From assembly GCF_003096075.1 (NCBI RefSeq), contig NZ_CP015449.1:1915001-1979000 (forward strand): DNA of 64,000 bases. Direction: 5' to 3'. The notes under the pieces are model-generated. The model had not been told where the DNA came from and made no database searches. It saw nothing but the letters and a program-made list of their open reading frames with translations. Positions within the stretch are counted from its first letter, which is position 1. Each line of letters begins with the position of its first letter. Both the position numbers and the translations under genes were made by a program. This document shows positions 33,510-42,695 of this stretch, one piece after another. The DNA comes from Dietzia lutea (lineage in GTDB: Bacteria > Actinomycetota > Actinomycetes > Mycobacteriales > Mycobacteriaceae).

Positions 33510-35261
33510 CTAGCGCCCGGCGCCGATGAGCCGGATGATCTCGTCCGCGGCGCCGTCGACCGCCACCTGGGTGACCTCGCCGGTGGCCCGGTGGCGGAGC
33601 TCGACCGTTCCCTCGGACCAGCCGCGACCCACCACGACGACCCAGGGGACGCCGATGAGTTCGGCGTCCTTGAACTTCACGCCCGGTGAGGCCCTGCGGT
33701 CGTCGAAGAGGACTTCGAGTCGCGCCCGATCGAACGCCTCCACGAGGGTGGCCGCACCGTCGATCGCGGCCTGGTCCTTGTTGGCGATCACCACGTGCAC
33801 GTCGGCCGGCGCGGCCTCCGCGGGCCAGACGAGGCCCTTGTCGTCGGCGAACTGCTCGGCGAGGACGGCGACCAGGCGCGAGACGCCGATCCCGTACGAA
33901 CCCATCGTGACGCGTGCGGGCTTGCCGTTCTCCCCCAGCACGTCGAACCCGAAGGCATCGGTGTACTTGCGACCGAGCTGGAAGATGTGGCCGATCTCGA
34001 TACCGCGGGCGAGCGTGAGGGTGCCGTGACCATCCGGTGCCGGATCGCCCTCGCGGACCTCGGTGACCTCGATCGTCCCGTCGGGCGTGAAGTCGCGCCC
34101 GCAAACCAGGTCCACGACGTGGCGGCCCGGCTCGTCGGCGCCGGTGATCCACGCGGTGCCCTCGACCACCCGGGGATCGACCAGGTACCGGACCTCGTTG
34201 TCCCGCAGCGCCCGGGGGCCGATGTACCCCTTGACGAGGAAGGGGTTGGCGGCGAAGTCGGCCTCCTCCAGGATCGCGACCTCGGCGGGCTCGAGGGCGG
34301 CCTCGACCCGCTTCATGTCCACCTCGCGATCGCCGGGCAGACCCACCGCCAGTAGCTCCCACTCCTCGCCGGGGCGGCGCACCTTGAGCATCACGTTCTT
34401 CAGCGTGTCGGCGGCACCGACCTCGCGTCCGAGGCCCGCGGAGTTCGCCCACGCGACCAGCGAGTCGATGGTCGGGGCGTCGGGCGTGTCGTGGACGGTC
34501 GCCTCGGGCAGTCCCTCCAGCGGACGGGCCGGGGGTGCGGGGGTGACGACGGCCTCGACGTTGGCCGCGTACGCACCGTCCGTCGACCGCACGAACGTGT
34601 CCTCGCCGGCGGCCGACACGGCGAGGAACTCCTCCGACGCCGATCCGCCCATCGCACCGGAGGTGGCCGCGCAGATGACGTACTCGATGCCCAGTCGGTC
34701 GAAGATCCGCTGGTACGCATCACGATGAGCCTGGTACGAGCGCTCGAGCCCGGCGTCGTCGACATCGAAGGAGTACGAGTCCTTCATGACGAACTCGCGG
34801 CCGCGCAGGATGCCGGCGCGGGGCCGCTCCTCATCGCGGTACTTGGTCTGGATCTGGTACAGAGTGACCGGTAGATCCTTGTACGACGAGTACTCGCCCT
34901 GCACCGTGAGCGTGAAGAGCTCCTCGTGGGTGGGCCCGAGCATCATGTCGTTGCCCTTGCGGTCCTTGAGGCGGAACAGGGCCGGACCGTACTCGGTCCA
35001 GCGGCCGGTGGTCTCGTACGGCTCGCGGGGCAGGAGCGCGGGCAGGCTGATCTCCTGGGCGCCGAAGGCGTCCATCTCCTCGCGGACCACCTGCTCGACC
35101 CGCCTGAGCGTGCGCAGGCCCAGCGGGAGCCAAGAGTACACACCGGGCGCGACGCGGCGGATGTAGCCGGCGCGGACGAGCAGCTTGTGGCTGAGGACCT
35201 CGGCGTCCGACGGGTCGTCGCGGAGGGTGCGGAGGAACAGGTGGGACAGGCGCGTGATCAC
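33510..35261 (-). CDS. proS: Prolyl-tRNA synthetase
   Basis: Class II synthetase charging tRNA-Pro. The 583-residue product is the bacterial long form: motif 2 and 3 class II segments ([20 protein letters not shown] and [10 protein letters not shown]) are separated by an editing INS domain at about residues 225-400, which removes mischarged Ala. The anticodon-binding domain follows ([12 protein letters not shown]). The GTG at 35261 has a TACTCT box 8 bases upstream and no clear ribosome site, so a near-leaderless mRNA is possible. Confidence 0.97.
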   Translation of the reverse strand: MITRLSHLFLRTLRDDPSDAEVLSHKLLVRAGYIRRVAPGVYSWLPLGLRTLRRVEQVVREEMDAFGAQEISLPALLPREPYETTGRWTEYGPALFRLKDRKGNDMMLGPTHEELFTLTVQGEYSSYKDLPVTLYQIQTKYRDEERPRAGILRGREFVMKDSYSFDVDDAGLERSYQAHRDAYQRIFDRLGIEYVICAATSGAMGGSASEEFLAVSAAGEDTFVRSTDGAYAANVEAVVTPAPPARPLEGLPEATVHDTPDAPTIDSLVAWANSAGLGREVGAADTLKNVMLKVRRPGEEWELLAVGLPGDREVDMKRVEAALEPAEVAILEEADFAANPFLVKGYIGPRALRDNEVRYLVDPRVVEGTAWITGADEPGRHVVDLVCGRDFTPDGTIEVTEVREGDPAPDGHGTLTLARGIEIGHIFQLGRKYTDAFGFDVLGENGKPARVTMGSYGIGVSRLVAVLAEQFADDKGLVWPAEAAPADVHVVIANKDQAAIDGAATLVEAFDRARLEVLFDDRRASPGVKFKDAELIGVPWVVVVGRGWSEGTVELRHRATGEVTQVAVDGAADEIIRLIGAGR

Positions 35262-35305
35262 GGTGATCCAGAGTAGCCGCCGGGGGTGCCGGACAGGCCC
35301 GACGG

Positions 35306-35311
35306 TAGCCT
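35306..35311 (+). promoter_or_regulatory. Candidate leaderless -10 box for yaaA
   Basis: TAGCCT on the plus strand, exactly 7 bases before the GTG at 35319. No ribosome site intervenes. Confidence 0.55.
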
Positions 35312-35318
35312 CTGCCGG

Positions 35319-36068
35319 GTGCGCATCCTCCTCTCGCCCTCCGAGACCAAGTCCGTCGGAGGCTCCGGTGCCCCACTCGATCTCACGGCCCTCTCGCTAC
35401 CGTCTCTCGGCGACACCCGGAAGGTGGTCGCCGACACGCTGGTCCCCCTGTGCACCGGTGACCCGGAGGCCGCGCGCGCCGCTCTGGGGTTGAGTGAGCG
35501 ACTCGCGGGCGAGGTCGATCTGAACGCGCAGCTGTGGTCCTCCCCCACCGCCCCGGCGCTGAGCCGGTACACGGGTGTCCTCTACGACGCCCTCGACCAG
35601 CCGTCGCTGAGCGGCGCCGCGCGATCGCGGGCCGAGTCACGCCTGTGGATCGGGTCCGCGCTCTTCGGCCTCGTCGGCGCATCCGACCCGATCCCGCACT
35701 ACCGGCTCTCCGCGGGGACGAGACTCCCCGGCCTGGGGACGCTGCGCTCCGTGTGGAAGCCGTCGCTCACCGCCGCCACCGCGGCGTGGGACGACGAGCT
35801 CGTCGTGGACCTCCGTTCGGGCGGCTACCACCAGCTCGGTCCGGTGCCGGGGGCGGTCACGGTCGACGTGGTCACGGAGTATCCGGACGGCACCCGCAAG
35901 GTGGTCTCCCATTTCTCCAAGTTCCACAAGGGGCTGCTCGCGCGGACCCTCGCGACGTCGCGGGCGGAGATGGACGACGTCGCGTCGCTTCTCCGCGTGG
36001 CACGCCGGGCCGGCCACACGGTCGAGCACGAGTCCGACTCGGTCGTCACGATGGTCACCGCTCCCTGA
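35319..36068 (+). CDS. yaaA: Peroxide stress protein YaaA
   Basis: YaaA (DUF328/UPF0246) lowers free iron and protects DNA from Fenton damage in E. coli. The 249-residue product starts [12 protein letters not shown], the family's conserved N-terminus, and has the [10 protein letters not shown] and [12 protein letters not shown] segments. The frame is open 11 codons further upstream, but the GTG at 35319 follows TAGCCT by 7 bases and coincides with the conserved start. It is convergent with the luciferase-like gene and separated from it by a hairpin and a tandem repeat. Confidence 0.92.
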   Translation: MRILLSPSETKSVGGSGAPLDLTALSLPSLGDTRKVVADTLVPLCTGDPEAARAALGLSERLAGEVDLNAQLWSSPTAPALSRYTGVLYDALDQPSLSGAARSRAESRLWIGSALFGLVGASDPIPHYRLSAGTRLPGLGTLRSVWKPSLTAATAAWDDELVVDLRSGGYHQLGPVPGAVTVDVVTEYPDGTRKVVSHFSKFHKGLLARTLATSRAEMDDVASLLRVARRAGHTVEHESDSVVTMVTAP

Positions 36069-36085
36069 GTCGACGCCCCCCGCCG

Positions 36086-36106
36086 GGTCTCTCCCCCGGG
36101 GAGACC
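36086..36106. terminator. Hairpin between convergent yaaA and luciferase-like genes
   Basis: GGTCTC-t-CCCC pairs with GGGGAGACC with one bulged base. It is 17 bases past the yaaA stop and in a position to act on both strands. Confidence 0.45.
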
Positions 36107-36111
36107 TCCCC

Positions 36112-36153
36112 CGGCGGGACACGGTCTCCGGCGGGACACGGTCTCCGGCGGGA
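36112..36153. repeat. 17-base tandem repeat, about 2.5 copies
   Basis: CGGCGGGACACGGTCTC occurs at 36112-36128 and 36129-36145 without mismatch, followed by the first eight bases again (36146-36153). It fills the space directly before the stop of the luciferase-like gene. Exact tandem copies suggest recent duplication. Confidence 0.85.
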
Positions 36154-36154
36154 G

Positions 36155-37186
36155 TCAGCGCCAGCCCAGCTCCGGCGCGACATGGGTGAGGATCGACTCC
36201 AGCAGGTGGGCGTTGTAGTCGACGCCGAGCTGGGTCGGGACGGTCACGAGCAGGGTGTCGGCCGCGCTGATCGCCTCGTCGGCCCGGAGCTCTTCGACCA
36301 GCTGGTCCGGCTCGGCCGCGTACGAGCGGCCGAAGACCGCGCGGAGGCCCGGTTCGATGTCCCCGAACTGATCTCCGCGTTCCCCGCCGCCCAGGAAGTA
36401 GCGCCGGTCGGCGTCAGAGGTGATGGCGACGATCGACCGGGACACCGAGACCCTCGGTGCGAACCCGTGGTCGTGGCGCGCCCACTCCTCCCGGAACGCC
36501 TCGATCTGCCGGCGCTGCTGAACGTGGAGCGGTTCTCCGGACTCGTCCGCCTTCAGGGTGGACGACATGAGATGCATCCCCGTCGAGGCGGCCCACCGGG
36601 CGGTCGCGTCGGAGGCGGCGCCCCACCAGATGCGTTCCCGCAGACCCTCGGAGTGGGGTTCGACGCGGAGGAGCCCCGGCGGGTTGGGGAACATCGGACG
36701 CGGATTGGGTTCGGCGAACGCCGCGCCCTCGACCGCCCGGAGGAAGACCTCCGTGTGGCGCCGGGCCATGTCCGCGTCCGTCTCCCCCTCCCCGGGCCGG
36801 AAGCCGAAATAGCGCCAGCCGTCGATCACCTGCTCCGGCGAGCCGCGCGAGACCCCGAGCTGGACGCGCCCGCCGGCGAGGAGATCGGCGGCGGCGATGT
36901 CCTCGGCGAACCCGAGGGGGTTGGCGTAGCGCATGTCCACCACGCCGGTGCCGATCTCGATCCGGTGGGTCCGGGCGCCGACGGCCGCGAGCAGAGGGGC
37001 GGGGGTCCCGAGCTGGCGGGCGAAGTGGTGGACCCGGAAGTACGCACCGTCCGCGCCGAGCTCCTCCGCCGCCTCTGCGAACTCGACGCTCTGGAGCAGC
37101 GCGTCGGAGGCGGATCGGACCGCGGAGTCCGGATGGTCCATCCAGTGACCGAAGGACAGGAAGCCGATCTTCTTGGGGTTGTCCAC
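36155..37186 (-). CDS. LLM-class (luciferase-like) flavin-dependent oxidoreductase
   Basis: Bacterial-luciferase-fold oxidoreductase, 343 residues, probably using FMNH2 or F420. It has the N-terminal barrel strand KIGFLSFGHWMD, the RIEIGTGVVDMRYANPLGFAEDIAAADLLAGGRVQLGVSRGSP region is typical of the LLM family (quoted in parts: GTGVVDMRYANP, AGGRVQLGVSRG). Substrate unknown. A GTG start with a CATGAT box 6 bases upstream may be leaderless. There is no counterpart between proS and cysG in M. tuberculosis, so it looks accessory. Confidence 0.87.
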   Translation of the reverse strand: MDNPKKIGFLSFGHWMDHPDSAVRSASDALLQSVEFAEAAEELGADGAYFRVHHFARQLGTPAPLLAAVGARTHRIEIGTGVVDMRYANPLGFAEDIAAADLLAGGRVQLGVSRGSPEQVIDGWRYFGFRPGEGETDADMARRHTEVFLRAVEGAAFAEPNPRPMFPNPPGLLRVEPHSEGLRERIWWGAASDATARWAASTGMHLMSSTLKADESGEPLHVQQRRQIEAFREEWARHDHGFAPRVSVSRSIVAITSDADRRYFLGGGERGDQFGDIEPGLRAVFGRSYAAEPDQLVEELRADEAISAADTLLVTVPTQLGVDYNAHLLESILTHVAPELGWR

Positions 37187-37244
37187 GACGCCATCATGCC
37201 GGAGGTCGGCGCGGAACCGCGGCGCCGCGGCGCGACCGGGTGCG

Positions 37245-38471
37245 TCAGTCGGCGGCGAGGACCTGCGGGAGACCGGCGACGTCGCCGATCACGACGATGG
37301 CCGGTGGCCGTACCTCGTGCTCGTCGAGGGTCCCGGCCATGGTGCCGAGAGTGCACCGGTAGGTCGACTGGCCCTCGAGGCTGCCGTCGACGACCACCGC
37401 GGCCGGGGTGTCGGGCGAACGGCCCCCGGCCATGAGCGACTCGGCGATCGCGGGCGAGTTCTTGACACCCATCAGCACGACGAGAGTGCCGCGCATGCGT
37501 GCGAGCGCCTCCCAGTCGATGAGGGACCCCGGGTGCCCGGGCGGGAGGTGTCCGGAGACGACGGTCAGCTCGTGGGTCATCCCGCGGTTGGTCACGGGGA
37601 TACCCGCTAGGGCGGGCACGGCGAGCGCACTGGAGACGCCCGGCACGACCGTGCACGGGATCCCGGCCTCCGCGCAGGCCTGGGCCTCCTCGAAGCCACG
37701 TCCGTAGAGGAAGGGATCGCCGCCCTTGAGCCGCACCACGAACTTCCCGCCCTGTGCCCGGTCCACGAGTACCTCGTTGATCGCCTCCTGGGCCATCGAG
37801 CGGCCATAGGGGATCTTGGCGGCGTCGACGATCTCGACGTCCGGTCGTAGCTCGGCGAGCGGACGCTGCGGGGCCAGCCGGTCGGCGACCACCACGTCGG
37901 CGCGGGCGAGCAGTCGACGCCCGCGGACCGTCATGAGATCGTCCGCACCCGGCCCCCCTCCGACCAGGGCGACGGTCCCGCGCAGGGAATCGTCGACCTC
38001 CGGGGCCTCGGCACCGGCCTCGTCGAGGGCCCTCGCGACGATGTCGCGCGCCTCGGCGGTCCGGTCGCGGTCGCCGGTGAGCACCGAGACGAGCATCTGC
38101 CCCCGCCGGACGACGGCGGGGGTCACGGCGGTGCCGGACGTGACGGCGTCGGCGCGGACGCAGAAGGTCCGGTGCTGCTCGGCCTCTGCGGCGACGCGGG
38201 CGTTGACCAGGGAGTTCCTCGTCGCGGCCACCGCGTACCACGCTCCCTCGAGATCCCCGGTCCGGTATTCGCGGGGCTCCCACCAGACGCGGCCCGTATC
38301 GATGAGCCCCTGCAGAGTGGGCGTGACCTCCGGGCTGATGAGGTGGACGACCGCACCGGCCTCGAGCAGCACGGGGACGCGGCGTTGCGCCACGGATCCA
38401 CCGCCGATCACCACAACGCGACGGCCTTCGAGGTCCAGGCCGACGGGGTACGGGTTCACGGGCCGGATCAT
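37245..38471 (-). CDS. cysG: Sirohaem synthase-like fusion: precorrin-2 dehydrogenase + uroporphyrinogen-III methyltransferase (CysG/CobA)
   Basis: Makes precorrin-2 and oxidises it to sirohydrochlorin for sirohaem (sulfite/nitrite reductases) or B12. The 408-residue product has an N-terminal Met8-like Rossmann part (RRVVVIGGGSVAQRRVPVLL, residues 1-140) and a C-terminal SUMT domain (GTVALVGGGPGADDLMT, LKGGDPFLYGRGFEE, GVSSALAVPALAGIPVTNRG). The central linker is shorter than in E. coli CysG. It corresponds to Rv2847c. The ATG lies 6 bases after TAGGAT, consistent with a leaderless mRNA. Confidence 0.93.
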   Translation of the reverse strand: MIRPVNPYPVGLDLEGRRVVVIGGGSVAQRRVPVLLEAGAVVHLISPEVTPTLQGLIDTGRVWWEPREYRTGDLEGAWYAVAATRNSLVNARVAAEAEQHRTFCVRADAVTSGTAVTPAVVRRGQMLVSVLTGDRDRTAEARDIVARALDEAGAEAPEVDDSLRGTVALVGGGPGADDLMTVRGRRLLARADVVVADRLAPQRPLAELRPDVEIVDAAKIPYGRSMAQEAINEVLVDRAQGGKFVVRLKGGDPFLYGRGFEEAQACAEAGIPCTVVPGVSSALAVPALAGIPVTNRGMTHELTVVSGHLPPGHPGSLIDWEALARMRGTLVVLMGVKNSPAIAESLMAGGRSPDTPAAVVVDGSLEGQSTYRCTLGTMAGTLDEHEVRPPAIVVIGDVAGLPQVLAAD

Positions 38472-38477
38472 GCCCCG

Positions 38478-38483
38478 ATCCTA
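38478..38483 (-). promoter_or_regulatory. Candidate leaderless -10 box for cysG
   Basis: TAGGAT on the minus strand, 6 bases before the ATG of the sirohaem-synthase gene. No ribosome site is present. Confidence 0.5.
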
Positions 38484-38531
38484 TCCGCCGTCGGCGGCGC
38501 CCCGGTCGTCGACCCGGGCCGTGTGAGACGA

Positions 38532-38572
38532 CTCATCCCCCGGCCTCGCCGAGGAGGCGGCCGGGGGATGAG
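38532..38572 (-). terminator. Strong hairpin downstream of mqo
   Basis: Perfect 14-base arms (38532-38545 and 38559-38572) with a 13-base loop that can itself pair. It lies 35 bases after the mqo stop, between mqo and the cysG promoter. No T run follows. Confidence 0.65.
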
Positions 38573-38606
38573 GGTGGCGGGGCCGCGGCGCGGCGGTGCC
38601 GGTCGA

Positions 38607-40103
38607 TCAGACCTTCTGGTCGAGCTTGAGCGTCCGGGTGGACCGCTCGAACTGCTCGGTGAACAGCGCCGGCTCCTCGGCGAGCTTGCGGCCCAGCGAC
38701 GGGATCATCTCCTCGAGCGCGGGCTTCCACTCGGCGAACCGGCTCGGGAAGCAGCGCTGGAGCACGTCGACCATGGCGTCGACCGCGGTGGAGGCGCCCG
38801 GCGACGCGCCGAGCAGGCCGGCGATGGACCCGTCCGCGGCGTTGACCACGGCGGTGCCGAACTCGAGGGTGCCGCCGCGGCCGTTGGGCTTGATCACCTG
38901 GACCCGCTGGCCGGCGACGACCTTCTCCCAGTCACCCTCCTGGGCGGACGGGACGAAGTCGCGCAGGGAGTCGACGCGTGCGCCGTGGTTCTTGGCCAGC
39001 TCGGTGATGAGGTACTTGACCAGGCTCATCTCGGTGAGGCCGATGTTGGCCATGGGCAGGAGGTTGCCGAGCCGGATGCTCGACGGCAGGTCCAGGAAGC
39101 TGCCCATCTTGAGGAACTTGGGGGTCCAGCCGGCGAAGGGGCCGAACAGCAGGCCCTTCTTGCCGTCGATGACGCGGGTGTCCAGGTGCGGCACGGACAT
39201 CGGGGGCGCGCCGACGGAGGCCTGGCTGTAGACCTTGGCCTGGTGCTGCTCGACGAGCTGGGGATCGGTACAACGCAGCCACTGGCCGCCGACGGGGAAC
39301 CCGCCGATGCCCTTGATCTCGGGGATGCCGGACTTCTGCAGGAGGTGCAGGGCGCCGCCGCCCGCGCCGACGAAGACGAACTTGGCGTCAACGGTGCGCT
39401 CGTCACCCGTGTGGCGGTTGGCCACCGTGAGGCGCCACGTGCCGTCGGTGTTGCGCTCGATGTCCTTGACCTGGTTCTGGTAGTGCACCTCGGTGCCCGT
39501 GCGGGTGAGGTACTTGACCAGCTGACGGGTGAGGGCACCGAAGTTGACGTCGGTGCCGTTGGAGAAGTGGCTCAGGGCGAACGGCTGCTCGGGCGAGCGG
39601 CCCTTCGCCATGAGGGGCACGAGCCGCTCCAGCTCGGAGAAGTCGGTGGTGTGGTTCATCCCCGGGAACAGCGGGTGCCCGGCGAGTTTGTCGTACCGCT
39701 TCTGCAGGTAGTCCTGGCCGTCCTTGCCGGCGACGAAGCTCATGTGCGGCACGGGACGGATCCACTCCGTCGGGTCGCCGAGAATGGTGTTCTCCACAGC
39801 GTAGGACCAGAACTGACGGGAGACCTGGAACTTCTCGTTGACGCCTACGGCCTTGGTGATGTCGACGTCGCCGTCGGCGGTCTTGGGCGAGTAGTTGAGC
39901 TCGCACAGGGCGGAGTGGCCGGTGCCGGCGTTGTTCCAGGCGTCGGAGGACTCCATGGCGGGGCCCTCCAGCCGCTCGAAGACCTGGATGTCCCAGTCCG
40001 GCTGGAGCCGACGCAGCAACGCCCCCAGGGTCGCGCTCATGGTGCCCGCGCCGATGAGCGCCACATCCGTCGTTCCGTGCTTTGCCACCTGGTCTGAAGT
40101 CAC
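38607..40103 (-). CDS. mqo: Malate:quinone oxidoreductase
   Basis: FAD-dependent membrane-associated enzyme oxidising malate to oxaloacetate and reducing quinone, used in the TCA cycle in place of or beside malate dehydrogenase. The 498-residue product has the Rossmann FAD motif VALIGAGTMSATLGALLRRL, the WNNAGTGHSALCELNYSP segment and the usual C-terminal VNAADGSIAGLLGASPGAS region. Its GTG start has GAGGGT 6 bases upstream. It is divergent from the hydrolase-mtr unit across about 135 bases and ends at a strong hairpin. Confidence 0.97.
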   Translation of the reverse strand: MTSDQVAKHGTTDVALIGAGTMSATLGALLRRLQPDWDIQVFERLEGPAMESSDAWNNAGTGHSALCELNYSPKTADGDVDITKAVGVNEKFQVSRQFWSYAVENTILGDPTEWIRPVPHMSFVAGKDGQDYLQKRYDKLAGHPLFPGMNHTTDFSELERLVPLMAKGRSPEQPFALSHFSNGTDVNFGALTRQLVKYLTRTGTEVHYQNQVKDIERNTDGTWRLTVANRHTGDERTVDAKFVFVGAGGGALHLLQKSGIPEIKGIGGFPVGGQWLRCTDPQLVEQHQAKVYSQASVGAPPMSVPHLDTRVIDGKKGLLFGPFAGWTPKFLKMGSFLDLPSSIRLGNLLPMANIGLTEMSLVKYLITELAKNHGARVDSLRDFVPSAQEGDWEKVVAGQRVQVIKPNGRGGTLEFGTAVVNAADGSIAGLLGASPGASTAVDAMVDVLQRCFPSRFAEWKPALEEMIPSLGRKLAEEPALFTEQFERSTRTLKLDQKV

Positions 40104-40225
40104 CGGCTACCCTCGCTCATTGGTCGTGGACCCGAATCTCACGTCGACGCGGGGCGGTCCCTCGGGGGCCCGCGCCCACAGGGCTTCAAGCCTACTCACG
40201 GGGACGCCGCCGCGGCACACCGGAC

Positions 40226-40231
40226 TAGGGT
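40226..40231 (+). promoter_or_regulatory. Candidate leaderless -10 box for the hydrolase-mtr unit
   Basis: TAGGGT on the plus strand, exactly 7 bases before the GTG at 40239. No ribosome site is visible. Confidence 0.55.
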
Positions 40232-40238
40232 GGTCGTC

Positions 40239-41273
40239 GTGTCGCCGCACTCCCCCGATCCCGCCGCCTCCGGATCCGACCCGCGATGGACCCCGGATCT
40301 GCTTGGGCCGTCGTACCGACGGCGCGACCTCCCGCTCGGGACCGATCCGGACGGCGAGGGGCCCATCTCGGCGACCCTGGTGCGTCACGAGGACGCGCCG
40401 ACCCGGCCGGACGCCGTGGTGCTCGTGGTCCACGGACTGTCCGACTACTTCTTCCACACGCACCTGGCCGAGTTCCTCGCCGCGCGCGGAACGGCGACGT
40501 ACGGCATCGACCTGCGCAAGTGTGGCCGGTCGAGGCGGGAGGGGGTGACGCCTCATTTCACGACGGACCTGGAGAGGTACGACGACGAGCTGGATCAGGC
40601 GCTCGAGGTGATCGTCGCCGAGCACCCGGGCGTGCCCGTGTTCGTGTTCGCGCACTCCACGGGAGGCCTGGTGGTGCCCCTGTGGCTGGCGCGGCGTCGC
40701 GACCGGTCCGCGCTGGAGCCCGTCGTGGGAGTGGTGCTGAACTCCCCCTGGTTCCAGCTCGACGTGCCGGAGCGCGCCCGGGCGGTGCTCGATCCGGTGA
40801 TCCGGACATTGGGCTCGGTCCGCCCGTTCTATCGACTCCCGTTGCCCACGTCGGACCGGTACGTGATCAGCACCCACGTCGACCACGACGGTGACTTCCA
40901 CTTCGACACCACCCTCAAACCCCCCGGAGGGGTGGGCGTCCGCGCCGGGTGGCTCGCCGCGGTGCGCCGCGCTCAGCGCCGCCTGCAGGCCGGCGTTGAC
41001 CTGCCGCTGCCGGTGCTGCTGTTGCGTTCGACCGCGTCGTCGGTCGGGACGAGGCCCCGCGGCGGGGAGATCGACGTCGACACGGATCTCATCCTCGACG
41101 TCCGGTCGATGCAACGGTTCGCGGACCGCGTCTCCGCGGACGTCACGGACATCGCCGTCGACGGTGCCCGCCACGATGTCTTCCTCTCCCGCGCCGACGT
41201 GCTCGAGGTGGTCTTCGATCATCTCGGGCGTTGGCTCGACCAGACCCTGTCCGCACACCCCAAGGAGTCCTGA
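40239..41273 (+). CDS. Alpha/beta hydrolase (monoacylglycerol-lipase-like, Rv2854 position)
   Basis: A 344-residue serine hydrolase. The nucleophile lies in AHSTGG, the oxyanion region in VVHGLSDYFFHTHLAEFLA, and the late GARHDVFLS supplies the catalytic His; the acidic residue is probably in the DVDTDLILDV region. Substrate unknown. Start GTG 40239 is chosen for the leaderless box 7 bases upstream. The stop is 5 bases before mycothione reductase, whose ribosome site is inside this gene's last codons; M. tuberculosis has the same order (Rv2854-Rv2855). Confidence 0.87.
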   Translation: MSPHSPDPAASGSDPRWTPDLLGPSYRRRDLPLGTDPDGEGPISATLVRHEDAPTRPDAVVLVVHGLSDYFFHTHLAEFLAARGTATYGIDLRKCGRSRREGVTPHFTTDLERYDDELDQALEVIVAEHPGVPVFVFAHSTGGLVVPLWLARRRDRSALEPVVGVVLNSPWFQLDVPERARAVLDPVIRTLGSVRPFYRLPLPTSDRYVISTHVDHDGDFHFDTTLKPPGGVGVRAGWLAAVRRAQRRLQAGVDLPLPVLLLRSTASSVGTRPRGGEIDVDTDLILDVRSMQRFADRVSADVTDIAVDGARHDVFLSRADVLEVVFDHLGRWLDQTLSAHPKES

Positions 41274-41278
41274 CCGCA

Positions 41279-42679
41279 ATGACACAGACCCCCTCGCGCC
41301 ACTTCGACCTCGTCGTCATCGGCACGGGCAGCGGCAACTCGCTGGTCGACGAGTCGTTCGCCGACAAATCCGTCGCGATCTGCGAGAAGGGGACGTTCGG
41401 CGGCACCTGCCTCAACGTCGGGTGCATCCCCACCAAGATGTTCGTCTACACAGCGGACACGGCCACCTCGGTCACGCATTCGTCGACCTACGGGGTCGAC
41501 TCGACGCTCGACGGGGTCCGGTGGCCGGACATCGTCTCGCGGGTCTTCGAGCGTCGGATCGACCCCATCGCCAACAGCGGCGAGGACTACCGGCGTAACC
41601 GCTGCGACAACGTCACGGTGTACGACGGCCACGCGCGGTTCGTCGGGCCGCGCACCATCGACACCGGCACCGGGGAGATCATCACCGCCGACTCCGTCGT
41701 CATCGCCGCCGGTGGCCGTCCGTCGATCCCCGACATCGTCACCGAGGCCGGCGTGGCCTTCCACACCAGTGACGACGTGATGCGGATCCCGGAGCTGCCG
41801 AAGTCGATCGTCATCCAGGGGTCCGGCTTCATCGCCTGCGAGTTCGCGCACATCTTCTCCTCCCTGGGCGTGGAGGTCACCGTGATCGGTCGTTCCGACG
41901 TGCTGCTCAAGCATCTCGACCGCGAGCTCGCGGAGCGGTTCACCGCGGCGGCCGGGCGTCGCTGGGACGTGCGACTCGGTCAGCAGATCACCAACATGAC
42001 CGCGACCGGTGAGGACCGCCGGGGCGTGGAGGTCAGCTTCGAGGACGGCTCGACCTGCTCGGGCGACGCGCTCCTCGTGGCGACCGGGCGCACGCCGAAC
42101 GGCGATCTGCTCGGGCTGTCCTCCGCCGGGGTGGAGATGGACGGCGCCCGGGTCCGGGTGGACGAGTACGGCCGCACCACCGCAGAGGGGGTGTGGGCGC
42201 TGGGGGACGTGAGCTCGCCGTTCCAGCTCAAGCACGTCGCCAACCATGAGCAGCGCGTGCTCGGCCACAACCTGCATCACCCCGACGATCTGCAGCCGTT
42301 CCACCACAGCCACGTCCCGTACGCGGTCTTCACGTGGCCGCAGATCGCGTCGGTCGGCCTCACCGAGGCGGAGGCACGGGCCGCCGGGTACGACGTGACC
42401 GTCAAGACCCAGGACTACGGCGACGTGGCCTACGGCTGGGCGATGGAGGACTCGGTCGGCTGCTGCAAGTTGATCGCCGACCGGGCGACCGGCCTCCTGC
42501 TGGGCGCCCACATCATGGGCGCCCACGCGCCGTCGCTGATCCAGATCCTCATCCAGGCGATGGAGTTCGAGATCACCGTGCCCGATCTCGCGCGGCGTCA
42601 GTACTGGATCCACCCGGCGATGGCCGAGGTGGTCGAGAACGCGCTGCTCGGTCTGGACTTCCCCGACCGCGGCTTCTAG
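41279..42679 (+). CDS. mtr: Mycothione reductase
   Basis: FAD/NADPH disulfide reductase that keeps mycothiol, the actinobacterial thiol buffer, reduced. The 466-residue product has FDLVVIGTGSGNS, the redox-active Cys pair at residues 44 and 49 (GGTCLNVGCIPTKM), the NADPH-binding region around GSGFIACEFAHIFSSLG, and the C-terminal interface His-Glu region (YWIHPAMAEVVENALLG). AAGGAG lies 11 bases before the ATG. Its presence supports a mycothiol-producing organism. It is convergent with the monooxygenase gene, 16 bases apart. Confidence 0.96.
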   Translation: MTQTPSRHFDLVVIGTGSGNSLVDESFADKSVAICEKGTFGGTCLNVGCIPTKMFVYTADTATSVTHSSTYGVDSTLDGVRWPDIVSRVFERRIDPIANSGEDYRRNRCDNVTVYDGHARFVGPRTIDTGTGEIITADSVVIAAGGRPSIPDIVTEAGVAFHTSDDVMRIPELPKSIVIQGSGFIACEFAHIFSSLGVEVTVIGRSDVLLKHLDRELAERFTAAAGRRWDVRLGQQITNMTATGEDRRGVEVSFEDGSTCSGDALLVATGRTPNGDLLGLSSAGVEMDGARVRVDEYGRTTAEGVWALGDVSSPFQLKHVANHEQRVLGHNLHHPDDLQPFHHSHVPYAVFTWPQIASVGLTEAEARAAGYDVTVKTQDYGDVAYGWAMEDSVGCCKLIADRATGLLLGAHIMGAHAPSLIQILIQAMEFEITVPDLARRQYWIHPAMAEVVENALLGLDFPDRGF

Positions 42680-42695
42680 TCCGCGGCGGGCGCCG

